Source: JBJEFI01 sp051873875
GTDB taxonomy: Bacteria; Bacillota; Bacilli; Bacillales; Bacillaceae_G
Reading direction: 5' to 3'
NCBI GenBank assembly: GCA_051873875.1
Contig: JBJEFI010000142.1
Location: forward strand, 1 to 28,060
DNA: 28,060 nt
Part shown: positions 8,016-14,644 of the stretch, piece after piece
Layout of the letters: every line of letters starts with the position of its first letter
How positions within the stretch are numbered: the first letter of the stretch is position 1
Translations under genes and position numbers: made by a program
The notes under the pieces: model-generated
The model's input: only the letters and a program-made list of their open reading frames with translations
Told to the model about the DNA's origin: nothing
Database searches by the model: none

Positions 8016-8177
8016 GTCTAATCTCCAGCTGTCTCTCTCGGGATGTTTCACCTCATCCAAAAAAGTCCAAGTGCAGACTTTTTGTGGTTGTGGTTCCAAC
8101 ACCTGTCGAGAGACTACTTTCATTATCATTTGTTTCACTGCATGATAATGAAAGTACCGCTTACGATTTTTCTTATT
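8004..8177 (+). repeat. Interspersed repeat copy 2, tandem with copy 1
   Basis: Copy 2 begins inside the TTTTTCTTATT tail of copy 1 and continues with the head TTGTCTAATCTCCAGCTGTC. It has a TCCAAAAAAGTCC-type central hairpin, then ACCTGTCGAGAGACT, and then a 14-bp inverted repeat ACTTTCATTATCAT/ATGATAATGAAAGT with a 12-base loop. It ends ACCGCTTACGATTTTTCTTATT at the assembly gap. Confidence 0.75.
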
Positions 8178-8277
8178 NNNNNNNNNNNNNNNNNNNNNNN
8201 NNNNNNNNNNNNNNNNNNNNNNNNNNNNNNNNNNNNNNNNNNNNNNNNNNNNNNNNNNNNNNNNNNNNNNNNNNNNN
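8178..8277. other. Assembly gap (100 N)
   Basis: Exactly 100 N's, the conventional placeholder for a gap of unknown size. The 55 bases before it (8123-8177) and the 55 bases after it (8278-8332) are identical, as expected when two contigs ending in a repeat were joined without merging their overlap. Open frames that appear to run through the N's are not real. Confidence 0.97.
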
Positions 8278-8332
8278 TTATCATTTGTTTCACTGCATGA
8301 TAATGAAAGTACCGCTTACGATTTTTCTTATT
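8278..8332 (+). repeat. Second copy of the 55-base repeat tail, after the gap
   Basis: Identical to 8123-8177. It is either the same DNA written twice because of the gap, or the tail of a further tandem repeat copy hidden in the gap. Its last two bases fall within the stop codon of the oxidase subunit I gene. Confidence 0.85.
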
Positions 8333-9992
8333 ACCAAGTACAGTATCCCGGTGCGCCTGGAGGGGCGTTGTTAATGAGTTCGGCAATTGGAACAGCATAG
8401 GCGATACCTATTAAAATTGCAACGATAGCAAGCCACATTCCCCAACTTTCAATGAATCGCGGGACGTAAGATGGACGTTCAATAACTGGGAAATCTAATT
8501 GTTCTTCTATGCTTTCAGCTTTTGGTGCGAATACCCATAAGTAAATGACAATTCCTATCATTAACATGGCAGAGCAGAATAAAATAGCACCGCCAAATGC
8601 CATTGTCTTATAGTTAGAGAAGAAGGAACTTGCCCATGCCAATGCATCTGGATGATCTCCATACGTAGAGTAAGAAGTACGACGTGGAGCACCTAATAAG
8701 CCTAAAATATGCATGGCTGTACTCATAAAGAACATCCCAACTGCCCATGTTCCAATTTGTAAAAAGGCAATTTTATTAAATGTTTTTGTAAATTTGCGAC
8801 CTGTTAAATATGGAATCAACCAAAATGTAAGTCCAAAGAATGTCATGACAACAGGTGTACCAACTGTAATATGAAAATGGCCTACAATCCAAAGTGTATT
8901 ATGAACCGTTTCATTTAATTGATAACTTGCATTGACAATACCACCGGCACCACCAGGAATGAAGAAAAGCATGGCAATAAAGATAGATGTAAATCGAACA
9001 TCGCCCCACGGTAATTTTTTCACCCATCCAAATAATCCACGAGCACCTAATTCTCGGCCACGAGTTTCAAAGGTTGCGAACATGGAGAATGCTGTCATTA
9101 ACGATGGCACAATAACGGCAAAGGTTAAAACAGTTTGAACGAATTTCCATTTAGATGGAATACCAGGCTCTACTAATTGATGGTGTAATCCAACTGGAAT
9201 GGAGAAAAGTAAAAATAAGATGAATGCAAATCGAGCAAGTGTATCACTGAACAATCGACCGCCAATTAATTTTGGGACAATCGTATACCACACCATGTAC
9301 GCTGGAAGTAACCAGAAGTAAACGAGTGGATGTCCAAAGTACCAAAATAATGTTCGACTTAATGTAACGTTAATGCGATCTGTGAAACCAAATGCCCAAG
9401 GAATCATTTGAACAAGAACAGTAGCTGCAACACCTAAACAAGCAACAATCCAAAGAATAAGTGTGATTGTAGACATAAATCCAAATAGAGGTGTAGGTTG
9501 CTTTTTGTGTGCTTTTTTCCAGCTGAAGTAATGAATAAGCATACCAGCACTTGAAACCCAAGAACCAACAACAAGAACTGCCAAGCCTACATAAAACCAA
9601 GGGTTTGCTTTTAATGGCGCATAAAATGTATAAAGAACACTGGCTTTATTGGCAATAATTAAAGCTGTGTCTAATGCTGTTGCAAGAATCATCATCCAAT
9701 ATCCAATCCAAATGAGCCGACGATTAAATGGTGAAAATGTTCCCATTGTATTACTTAATCCAACTACAAAAAAACCAAAGATAAAGAGAGTAGTAAAAAT
9801 GAGTGCGAGTAATATGCCGTGAGCTGTAAGAATTTGATAATAATTTAGCCATGATGGCAAGGTAATATTTGATGAACGAACTAATACTTGTAAAAGACCA
9901 CATAGTGTTCCAATAAAAACAGCGACGTAGCCGACACCAATAAAGGCAAGGGCGAGATTACGATCTTTTGGATCAATTGCTTTTGTATTCAT
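8331..9992 (-). CDS. cbaA: ba3-type cytochrome c oxidase subunit I
   Basis: A 553-residue heme-copper oxidase subunit with 12 or more membrane helices. It reduces O2 to water and pumps protons. Expected ligands are visible: low-spin heme histidine in LTAHG (His58); the His-Tyr pair in FGHPLVYFW (His221, Tyr225); the CuB pair LHHQ (His270, His271); and the heme ligands in VGHFHITVG (His372, His374). These contexts are those of B-family (ba3) oxidases rather than the aa3 type. It is the last gene of a three-gene operon; its ATG overlaps the subunit II stop by one base (TAATG). The C-terminus ends ..APGYCTW with the stop codon abutting an interspersed repeat, so the last residues may differ from relatives. 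Confidence 0.93.
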   Translation of the reverse strand: MNTKAIDPKDRNLALAFIGVGYVAVFIGTLCGLLQVLVRSSNITLPSWLNYYQILTAHGILLALIFTTLFIFGFFVVGLSNTMGTFSPFNRRLIWIGYWMMILATALDTALIIANKASVLYTFYAPLKANPWFYVGLAVLVVGSWVSSAGMLIHYFSWKKAHKKQPTPLFGFMSTITLILWIVACLGVAATVLVQMIPWAFGFTDRINVTLSRTLFWYFGHPLVYFWLLPAYMVWYTIVPKLIGGRLFSDTLARFAFILFLLFSIPVGLHHQLVEPGIPSKWKFVQTVLTFAVIVPSLMTAFSMFATFETRGRELGARGLFGWVKKLPWGDVRFTSIFIAMLFFIPGGAGGIVNASYQLNETVHNTLWIVGHFHITVGTPVVMTFFGLTFWLIPYLTGRKFTKTFNKIAFLQIGTWAVGMFFMSTAMHILGLLGAPRRTSYSTYGDHPDALAWASSFFSNYKTMAFGGAILFCSAMLMIGIVIYLWVFAPKAESIEEQLDFPVIERPSYVPRFIESWGMWLAIVAILIGIAYAVPIAELINNAPPGAPGYCTW

Positions 9993-10456
9993 TAGTCAAC
10001 CACCTCGATTTCCATTTTCATCATCTGATGAGCTGCTCCACAATATTCATTACAAATAACTAAGTACGTACCAGGTTCTTTAAACGTATATTCGCGTTCA
10101 TTAATACTTCCTGGAACAATCTCCATATTGATATTTGTCTTTACGATTGTGAAACTGTGAATGACATCCTTACTCGTTACATTAAAGCGGACAAGCTTAT
10201 CTTTAGGTATTTCTAACTTCCCTGGTACGAATGAGAAGGCTTGAGCAATAATGTTAACGTCATATGTGTCATCTGGATTTTTAACTAAACCAGGTTTATC
10301 AAATGGAGGAGTTTCTTCTAATTTCGTTGGGTCAACAGTTCGAAGTCCTCCAGCAGGATGAAGCCCATCTTTGAATCCGGCATAACCTAAAATAGATAAG
10401 AAGATAATAAGTGTAATAATTCCAATAGAAATCCATATTTTTTCTAGTTTGTGCAT
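9992..10456 (-). CDS. cbaB: ba3-type cytochrome c oxidase subunit II (CuA)
   Basis: 154 residues: one N-terminal membrane anchor (about residues 8-27) and an extracellular cupredoxin domain. The CuA centre is complete: His100 in DVIHSF and the motif C135-x-E137-x-C139-G-x-x-H143-x-x-M146. It accepts electrons from cytochrome c and passes them to subunit I. The short single-anchor form without a fused cytochrome c domain fits the ba3 type. Ribosome binding site GGAAGGAGG lies just upstream, right after the stop codon of the subunit IIa gene. Confidence 0.93.
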   Translation of the reverse strand: MHKLEKIWISIGIITLIIFLSILGYAGFKDGLHPAGGLRTVDPTKLEETPPFDKPGLVKNPDDTYDVNIIAQAFSFVPGKLEIPKDKLVRFNVTSKDVIHSFTIVKTNINMEIVPGSINEREYTFKEPGTYLVICNEYCGAAHQMMKMEIEVVD

Positions 10457-10472
10457 TGTGCTTCCTCCTTCC

Positions 10473-10625
10473 TTATCGACTTAGCCATAGATCCCACATG
10501 AGAACCCACATGGCTACAATGATTGCGCCAACGCCAAGAACAGCAATGAAAGTTCCCCATAGAAATTCATTGTGTACTTTTTTCGTTGGTACATGCTTCT
10601 TTCGCGTGTTTAATTCTGCTTTCAT
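10473..10625 (-). CDS. cbaD: ba3-type cytochrome c oxidase subunit IIa (small)
   Basis: A 50-residue frame easily missed by length cut-offs. It has a basic N-terminus (MKAELNTRKKHVPTKK), then a single hydrophobic helix (about residues 22-44) rich in Trp, ending DLWLSR. Such a one-helix subunit IIa is encoded directly before subunit II in ba3-type oxidase operons. The stop codon is 16 bases before the subunit II start, with that gene's ribosome binding site between them. Its own start at 10625 is preceded by GGTGAT. The plus-strand open frame over the same bases (10456-10686) is a shadow. Confidence 0.85.
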   Translation of the reverse strand: MKAELNTRKKHVPTKKVHNEFLWGTFIAVLGVGAIIVAMWVLMWDLWLSR

Positions 10626-10696
10626 TCCCATCACCCCGATATGTGTAATTGAAAAATCCTATCGATTGAATTTTATAAATTTTTGACAAAATAAAC

Positions 10697-10712
10697 TGTG
10701 ATATAAGTCACA
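10697..10712. promoter_or_regulatory. Fnr/CRP-type palindrome upstream of the ba3 oxidase operon
   Basis: TGTGATATAAGTCACA is a perfect TGTGA-N6-TCACA palindrome, the consensus of Bacillus Fnr and E. coli CRP boxes. Its centre is 79 bases upstream of the oxidase operon start codon. On the minus strand a TATAAA-like -10 (10677-10672) would put the box centre about 40 bases upstream of the transcription start, the usual activator position. It is about 200 bases from the divergent NlpC/P60 gene. Confidence 0.7.
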
Positions 10713-10821
10713 TTCTCGAAAAGAAAAGTTTTATTTTTCTACACATTAGAAAAGTTATGAAAACATTTGATACATAGTAGTAATGAAAGATGTCGAATGA
10801 TGACAGTTCTTTTTCGCTAAT

Positions 10822-10838
10822 ATTACAATTGTGTAACA
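10822..10838 (-). promoter_or_regulatory. WalR-like box upstream of the NlpC/P60 hydrolase gene
   Basis: On the minus strand the sequence reads TGTTAC-ACAAT-TGTAAT, an exact fit to the WalR (YycF) consensus TGTWAH-N5-TGTWAH. It lies 74-90 bases before the NlpC/P60 start codon, on the opposite strand. WalR controls several D,L-endopeptidase genes in Firmicutes, so the context fits. Activation or repression cannot be inferred from one box. Confidence 0.5.
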
Positions 10839-10911
10839 TTAACCAAAATGTTGTCGAAATCGAGTATGATGAGAGAGGTAAAAAGAAAAAGGAAAACGAG
10901 GTATAGACGAT

Positions 10912-12006
10912 ATGTTTTTGAAGAAATTAGTTGTACCTGCAATTTGTGCAACATTAATGAGTTCATCTCTATTTACAACAACAGTCGCCCTAGCTGCGGA
11001 TGAGAATATAACAGACTTTGCAACATTATCTACAGTAGAAGTAAATGTAGGATTGAAACCAACACCAGTATTCGTTGAGAAAAAGAAAACATTAAAATAC
11101 GTAAGTGCAGATACATTATTAAACTTACGTAAAGAGCCGAAAAAGGACGGAAAAGTAGTTGATCATTTAGATACAGGCGTTGTTGTGCTTGTTAAAGAAG
11201 AAAAAGGTGAATGGTCAAAAGTTAAAGTAGGCGAAGAAACAGGTTACGTTGCAACAGAATATTTAAAAGAAGTAACAAATGAAACATTATACGTTTCATC
11301 TTCAGGTTTAAACTTACGCCAAAAACCAACAACAAAATCAGAATCATTAACATCTCTTGATGAAAGTACAGAAATCAAAGTTCTTTCTGAGGAAAATGGT
11401 TGGGCAAAAGTAAAAGTTGCTGACAAAGAAGGGTATGTAAGTGCGGAATACTTAACTGCTGATAAACCATCAGTAGTAGAGCAAGAGCAAGTATCTGAAG
11501 AAGTAGAAACAACAACTGGAAGTACGACAGTACATAGTAGCAGTAATGGTTCAACAACTTCAACAGCTTCAACAGCTTCAACAAGTGCTGCTAAGCCAGC
11601 TCAATCTAAACCAGCTCAACCTAAGCCATCTTCATCAAAACCAGCTCAAAGCAATGGTAGTGTTGTTTCGATTGGTATGAGCTTAATTGGTAGACCATAT
11701 GTATTTGGTGCTTCTGGACCAAGCGCATTTGACTGCAGTGGATTTATCTCTTATGTATTTAGAAATGCTGGGCAACCAGTTGGCCGTACATCTGTATCAG
11801 GTTATTGGTCAATGGCTTCACGAGTTTCAAACCCAGTTCCTGGAGATCTAGTATTCTTCCAAAATACGTATAAAGCAGGTCCATCTCATATGGGTATCTA
11901 CATTGGTGGCGGTCAATTCGTTCACGCTGGTGACGGCGGTGTACAAGTATCAAGTACATCAAATAGTTACTGGAGTAGTAAATTCTTAGGTTATGGCCGA
12001 TTCTAA
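10912..12006 (+). CDS. Exported SH3b-SH3b-NlpC/P60 peptidoglycan hydrolase (EntFM/CwpFM-like)
   Basis: 364 residues. The signal peptide ends around VALA-A (28-29). Two bacterial SH3 domains follow (about 62-119 and 125-182), each with the LNLR..P and GYV..EYL signatures. Next is a Ser/Thr/Pro/Ala-rich linker (about 200-248) and a C-terminal NlpC/P60 domain with the catalytic triad: Cys275 in FDCSGF, His326 in SHMGIYIG and His338 in FVHAG. The family cleaves D-Glu to diamino acid bonds in stem peptides; the SH3b domains bind the wall. The layout matches B. cereus EntFM/CwpFM, which affects cell shape, adhesion and virulence, but this protein is shorter than the roughly 430 residues I recall for EntFM, so orthology is unproven. 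Start: ATG at 10912 with GAGG about 10 bases upstream. A WalR-like box lies upstream. Confidence 0.9.
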   Translation: MFLKKLVVPAICATLMSSSLFTTTVALAADENITDFATLSTVEVNVGLKPTPVFVEKKKTLKYVSADTLLNLRKEPKKDGKVVDHLDTGVVVLVKEEKGEWSKVKVGEETGYVATEYLKEVTNETLYVSSSGLNLRQKPTTKSESLTSLDESTEIKVLSEENGWAKVKVADKEGYVSAEYLTADKPSVVEQEQVSEEVETTTGSTTVHSSSNGSTTSTASTASTSAAKPAQSKPAQPKPSSSKPAQSNGSVVSIGMSLIGRPYVFGASGPSAFDCSGFISYVFRNAGQPVGRTSVSGYWSMASRVSNPVPGDLVFFQNTYKAGPSHMGIYIGGGQFVHAGDGGVQVSSTSNSYWSSKFLGYGRF

Positions 12007-12013
12007 TAAATAG

Positions 12014-12043
12014 AAAAAGAGAGGATAATTCCTCTCTTTTTTT
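12014..12043 (+). terminator. Terminator after the NlpC/P60 gene
   Basis: AAAAAGAGAGG and CCTCTCTTTTT pair around a 6-base loop and run into seven T's, eight bases after the stop codon. Confidence 0.92.
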
Positions 12044-12057
12044 GTTATATGTCAAAT

Positions 12058-12106
12058 AAAAAGAGGATTAAAGTCGTCACTTCATACGATTTTAACCCTC
12101 TTTTTT
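12058..12106 (-). terminator. Terminator of the CopD-like gene (probably bidirectional)
   Basis: AAAAAGAGG..TTAAA..TCGT pairs with ACGA..TTTAA..CCTCTTTTTT around an 8-base loop with a few mismatches. It is read on the minus strand about 20 bases beyond the CopD-like stop codon. Confidence 0.8.
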
Positions 12107-12125
12107 GTTGAAAACTTATTTTCTA

Positions 12126-12569
12126 TTAAGCTATTCTTGCTGCAACAACGAAAATAACAGAAACAATTAAAGCGATAGAAACAAACATTGTTGAAAGATA
12201 AGGTGTAAGTCCTTTTACCTCTTTCTTTGTATCAGTAGCTGTTAATTGTTTTGTGACACGACGACCAAAGATTGTAATAACAATCATAGAGATTAAGACT
12301 GTTGCACCTCCTGCTCTTTCCATAAAAGTAAGCCAGAACGGTTTTGTTTCTAAGCCCATATTGATAAGAAGGAAAACACCAGAAACTAATACAACGGTCG
12401 CGCTTAAATGTGAAATAGCATTAAAGACCTTTGTTAATTTAACAAACACCTTGCGAATATCTACAGATACTAATTGTTTACGCAAAACAAGAACAAAGAT
12501 GGCAACAAAAACAAGTGCTCCTAACCAAGTAGCTAAACTTGTTAAATGTGCAAATAACCATAAATTCAT
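12126..12569 (-). CDS. Small CopD/DUF2269-like four-helix membrane protein
   Basis: 147 residues with four predicted membrane helices (about 3-28, 48-70, 86-104, 122-145). His8 lies in the first helix (WLFAHLTSLATWLGA) and His54 in the second (ISHLSATVVLVSG). This four-helix pattern with an N-terminal HxxxxxxWLGA-type motif resembles CopD-domain and DUF2269-like proteins, some of which may bind heme or copper. No copper gene is adjacent, so function is open. GGGGGG precedes the start by seven bases. It is monocistronic. Confidence 0.6.
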   Translation of the reverse strand: MNLWLFAHLTSLATWLGALVFVAIFVLVLRKQLVSVDIRKVFVKLTKVFNAISHLSATVVLVSGVFLLINMGLETKPFWLTFMERAGGATVLISMIVITIFGRRVTKQLTATDTKKEVKGLTPYLSTMFVSIALIVSVIFVVAARIA

Positions 12570-12777
12570 TGCAAATCCCCCCCATGTGATAAGTCAATTT
12601 TAGTTTAAAGATAAACTTCTTAATAGTCAAAAAAATACACTCGAAAAATAGTCATTTATGATTATTTTTTTATACGAATTAGTATATATAGTAGAAACGT
12701 ATTTATTTTTCATTTTCTGCGAAGAAAATCCACTTAAATTTTATGGATCGATTTAGAGGGGGGGAGCAGAAAAAGTG
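12570..12777. other. Intergenic stretch without a recognised gene
   Basis: About 200 AT-rich bases between two minus-strand genes. A GAGGGGGGGAG followed by a GTG-initiated seven-codon frame (12776-12799) runs into the thiT terminator; it is too short to call. No other element was seen. Confidence 0.5.
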
Positions 12778-12817
12778 AAAAAAGCCAACTATCAATAAAT
12801 GGATAGCTGGCTTTTTT
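12778..12817 (-). terminator. Terminator after thiT
   Basis: On the minus strand AAAAAAGCCA..TATC pairs with GATA..TGGCTTTTTT around an 8-base loop, 22 bases beyond the thiT stop. It is near-symmetrical, so it can act in both directions. Confidence 0.85.
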
Positions 12818-12839
12818 CGTATATACATATACAAAGTGC

Positions 12840-13421
12840 TTAAGCATGTGTGCTAGAAACTTTTAGTAAGCGTGGTGATGTTACTAACAATGCACTAATT
12901 AATAATCCAGAAAGAATAAAAGTTGGAATCATATACGTTGCATTGTAAATAAGTGAATAAATAATAACAGGCTGACCTGCTGGTGCATATTCACCAAAGA
13001 AAACAGCTCCTGCAATAACGTGGCAAAGATAGCGACTTAGGCTACCGACAAATACACCTGCCATTGTATACATTGTTGCTTTTCCTTTTAAACCATTTGC
13101 TAATGATTCGCGAATTTGAGGGGCAAAAATACCAGATAATCCAACGACTGTAAAGGCAATGAAATAGTCAATTGCACCTTGGATTGGATGATAAATTTGA
13201 GTAGCTGTTGCGATTACCTGTAACAGACCAAATAAAAATCCAGTTAATAAGCCTCCTTTTACTCCCCAACGATAAGCAATTAAAAAGACAGGAATCATTG
13301 AGAAAGAAACGGTACCGCCTTGTGGCATTTTAAATGAGAAATAAGATACAAATTCAAGAATGATAGCGATGGCTGTACATAGCGCAACTTCGATATAAAA
13401 TTGTAATTGTTTGCTTTTCAT
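12840..13421 (-). CDS. thiT: Thiamine transporter ThiT (ECF S-component)
   Basis: 193 residues with about six membrane helices, the normal size for ThiT (YuaJ). It binds thiamine at the membrane and takes it up with a shared energy-coupling (ECF) module encoded elsewhere. The segment FSMIPVFLIAYRWGVKGG, followed by LLTGFLFGLLQ, is characteristic. The ATG at 13421 is preferred: GAGGGAGA lies 11-12 bases upstream, whereas the in-frame ATG at 13442 has no ribosome binding site and would itself span that sequence. The TPP riboswitch immediately upstream confirms the thiamine role. Confidence 0.92.
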   Translation of the reverse strand: MKSKQLQFYIEVALCTAIAIILEFVSYFSFKMPQGGTVSFSMIPVFLIAYRWGVKGGLLTGFLFGLLQVIATATQIYHPIQGAIDYFIAFTVVGLSGIFAPQIRESLANGLKGKATMYTMAGVFVGSLSRYLCHVIAGAVFFGEYAPAGQPVIIYSLIYNATYMIPTFILSGLLISALLVTSPRLLKVSSTHA

Positions 13422-13464
13422 AATAAAGAAAATCTCCCTCATATCATATTATTTTTTGACAACG

Positions 13465-13507
13465 AAAAAAGGCAATGAAGGATACGTGTGAATGAACCTC
13501 CATTGCC
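13465..13507 (-). terminator. Riboswitch-controlled terminator of thiT
   Basis: On the minus strand GGCAATG (13507-13501) pairs with CATTGCC (13477-13471) and is followed by six T's. AGGTTCA (13499-13493), next to the 5' arm, is complementary to TGAACCT (13565-13559) in the aptamer, giving a 7-bp antiterminator that would form when TPP is absent. Confidence 0.8.
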
Positions 13508-13521
13508 TATAACGTCAATGT

Positions 13522-13611
13522 CCAATCACCACGATCCCTACGCAAGAATAAACTTAACAGGTTCAATGGGTCAGAACTATTATGTTCACTCTCAGCCAAA
13601 AGGCCCCCCAT
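13522..13611 (-). ncRNA. TPP riboswitch aptamer (THI box) upstream of thiT
   Basis: On the minus strand the aptamer begins GGGGGGCC with GGCTGAGAGTGAAC. It continues with GACCCATTGAACCTG and closes with GCGTAGGGATCGTGG. These are the conserved THI-box elements (CUGAGA, ACCUG and the GNGUAGGGA-type segment) in the right order and spacing. It switches the terminator at 13465-13507, so thiT should be off when thiamine pyrophosphate is plentiful. Confidence 0.96.
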
Positions 13612-13707
13612 GTGGTAAAACTTTCATATGCATATGTTACATACAACTATAATACGAAGGGGAATCTTTTACAATATATTTGTTTAATATTCTTCCTTTA
13701 CTTTATA

Positions 13708-13737
13708 TTGAAGAATAATTTGTATATACTATATAAG
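13708..13737 (+). promoter_or_regulatory. Possible sigma-A promoter of the yfkJ-type operon
   Basis: TTGAAG (13708-13713) with TATAAG (13732-13737) at 18-bp spacing, or TATATA at 16, lies 30 bases before the phosphatase start. I looked for a sigma-B promoter, since I recall the B. subtilis yfkJ operon being part of the general stress regulon, and found GTTTAA at 13682 but no GGGTAT partner. Confidence 0.4.
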
Positions 13738-13765
13738 AGGAATATCATTGGAGGTAAGGGAATAC

Positions 13766-14242
13766 ATGGTAAAAGTATTGTTTGTTTGTCTCGGAAATAT
13801 ATGCCGTTCTCCAATGGCAGAAGCAATTTTTCGTAATCAAGTCGAAAAGGCTGGTTTACAGAATCGTATTTTTATTGATTCTGCAGGTACTGGTGATTGG
13901 CATATTGGACATGCCCCCCATAAAGGAACGCAAGCAATTTTGAAGGAAAATCGCATTTCTTTTGAAGGGATGAAAGCTCGACAAGTAAGAGAAGATGATT
14001 TTGTCCAATTTAATTATATTGTTGCAATGGATGAGAAGAATATTCGTGATTTAAAACGAATTTGTAAGCAAAATACAAATATATTTGTGGAGAAATTATC
14101 TAATTTTGTCGATCATGACCGATGGGATGATGTTCCAGACCCATATTTTACAGGGAACTTTCAGGAAGTGTATGACATCGTAACAGAAGGCTGCGAACGA
14201 TTATTAACATACATATGTGAAAAAGAAAATTATCTTAATTGA
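13766..14242 (+). CDS. yfkJ: Low-molecular-weight protein tyrosine phosphatase (YfkJ-like)
   Basis: 158 residues. The P-loop CX5R is VCLGNICRSPMAEA, with nucleophile Cys8 and Arg14, and the general acid Asp sits in DVPDPYF near residue 120. These are complete hallmarks of the LMW-PTP family, which dephosphorylates phosphotyrosine (in some members phosphoarginine) on cytoplasmic proteins. Start: ATG at 13766 with GGAGG about 11 bases upstream; an upstream TTG at 13748 would include the ribosome binding site and is rejected. It heads a three-gene set whose order matches B. subtilis yfkJ-yfkI-yfkH. Confidence 0.93.
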   Translation: MVKVLFVCLGNICRSPMAEAIFRNQVEKAGLQNRIFIDSAGTGDWHIGHAPHKGTQAILKENRISFEGMKARQVREDDFVQFNYIVAMDEKNIRDLKRICKQNTNIFVEKLSNFVDHDRWDDVPDPYFTGNFQEVYDIVTEGCERLLTYICEKENYLN

Positions 14243-14376
14243 CATGAAACCTCTCTCTTTAAAATAGGAGAAGTGGTAAGAAGTAAAAATTTGATTTATT
14301 CAACTAACTATTAGTGGAAGGAATTGTATTTTTCTCTAATAGAAGGTTTATTTTAATAAGAAGGGAAAGATGGAAC

Positions 14377-14643
14377 ATGGCAGGTAAAGATCATACATTT
14401 CGCAATGTAGTAATTGGAATTGGTGTTGGATTTGCAGCAGCATATTTAATGAAGAAAGAGAATCGTGATAAGCTTGTTCAATCTACGAAAGATGCTGTTG
14501 ATATTGTAATGGATAAAGTAGAAGAAGTAAAAAACGATCCAGGTATTGTTGGTGATATGGTAAAAGATCGTGTTGAACAAATTTCAGAGATGATTGAAGA
14601 TATTTCAGAGGATATTGATACATTTCGTAAGAAGTTAGACTAA
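14377..14643 (+). CDS. YtxH-like small protein with N-terminal membrane segment
   Basis: 88 residues. A short glycine/alanine-rich hydrophobic segment (about residues 10-25, NVVIGIGVGFAAAYLM) is followed by a long acidic amphipathic region (about 28-88) that should form a helix or coiled coil. This is the YtxH/general-stress layout. It occupies the place of yfkI in the B. subtilis operon. The ATG at 14377 is chosen because homologous proteins start near the membrane segment and AAGGGAAAG lies upstream. The upstream in-frame ATG at 14314 gives 21 extra residues unlike the family. Confidence 0.75.
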   Translation: MAGKDHTFRNVVIGIGVGFAAAYLMKKENRDKLVQSTKDAVDIVMDKVEEVKNDPGIVGDMVKDRVEQISEMIEDISEDIDTFRKKLD

Positions 14644-14644
14644 C

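Noticed and set aside
7887..8332. CRISPR array
   Set aside because: The repeated units are long (about 120-170 bases), imperfect and self-complementary, with no regular spacers and no cas genes.
8043..8398. Open frames running through the N gap on both strands
   Set aside because: They are made of undetermined bases and repeat sequence; no ribosome binding site and no family resemblance.
10456..10686. 76-codon plus-strand frame
   Set aside because: It lies opposite the small oxidase subunit IIa gene and the operon leader; the minus-strand frame has the family features and correct spacing.
12776..12799. Seven-codon GTG frame behind GAGGGGGGGAG
   Set aside because: The GTG and purine-rich stretch look like a start site, but the frame ends at once inside the thiT terminator; probably chance.
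13582..13836. 84-codon plus-strand frame over the TPP riboswitch
   Set aside because: It begins in the aptamer and overlaps the phosphatase gene in another frame; no ribosome binding site.
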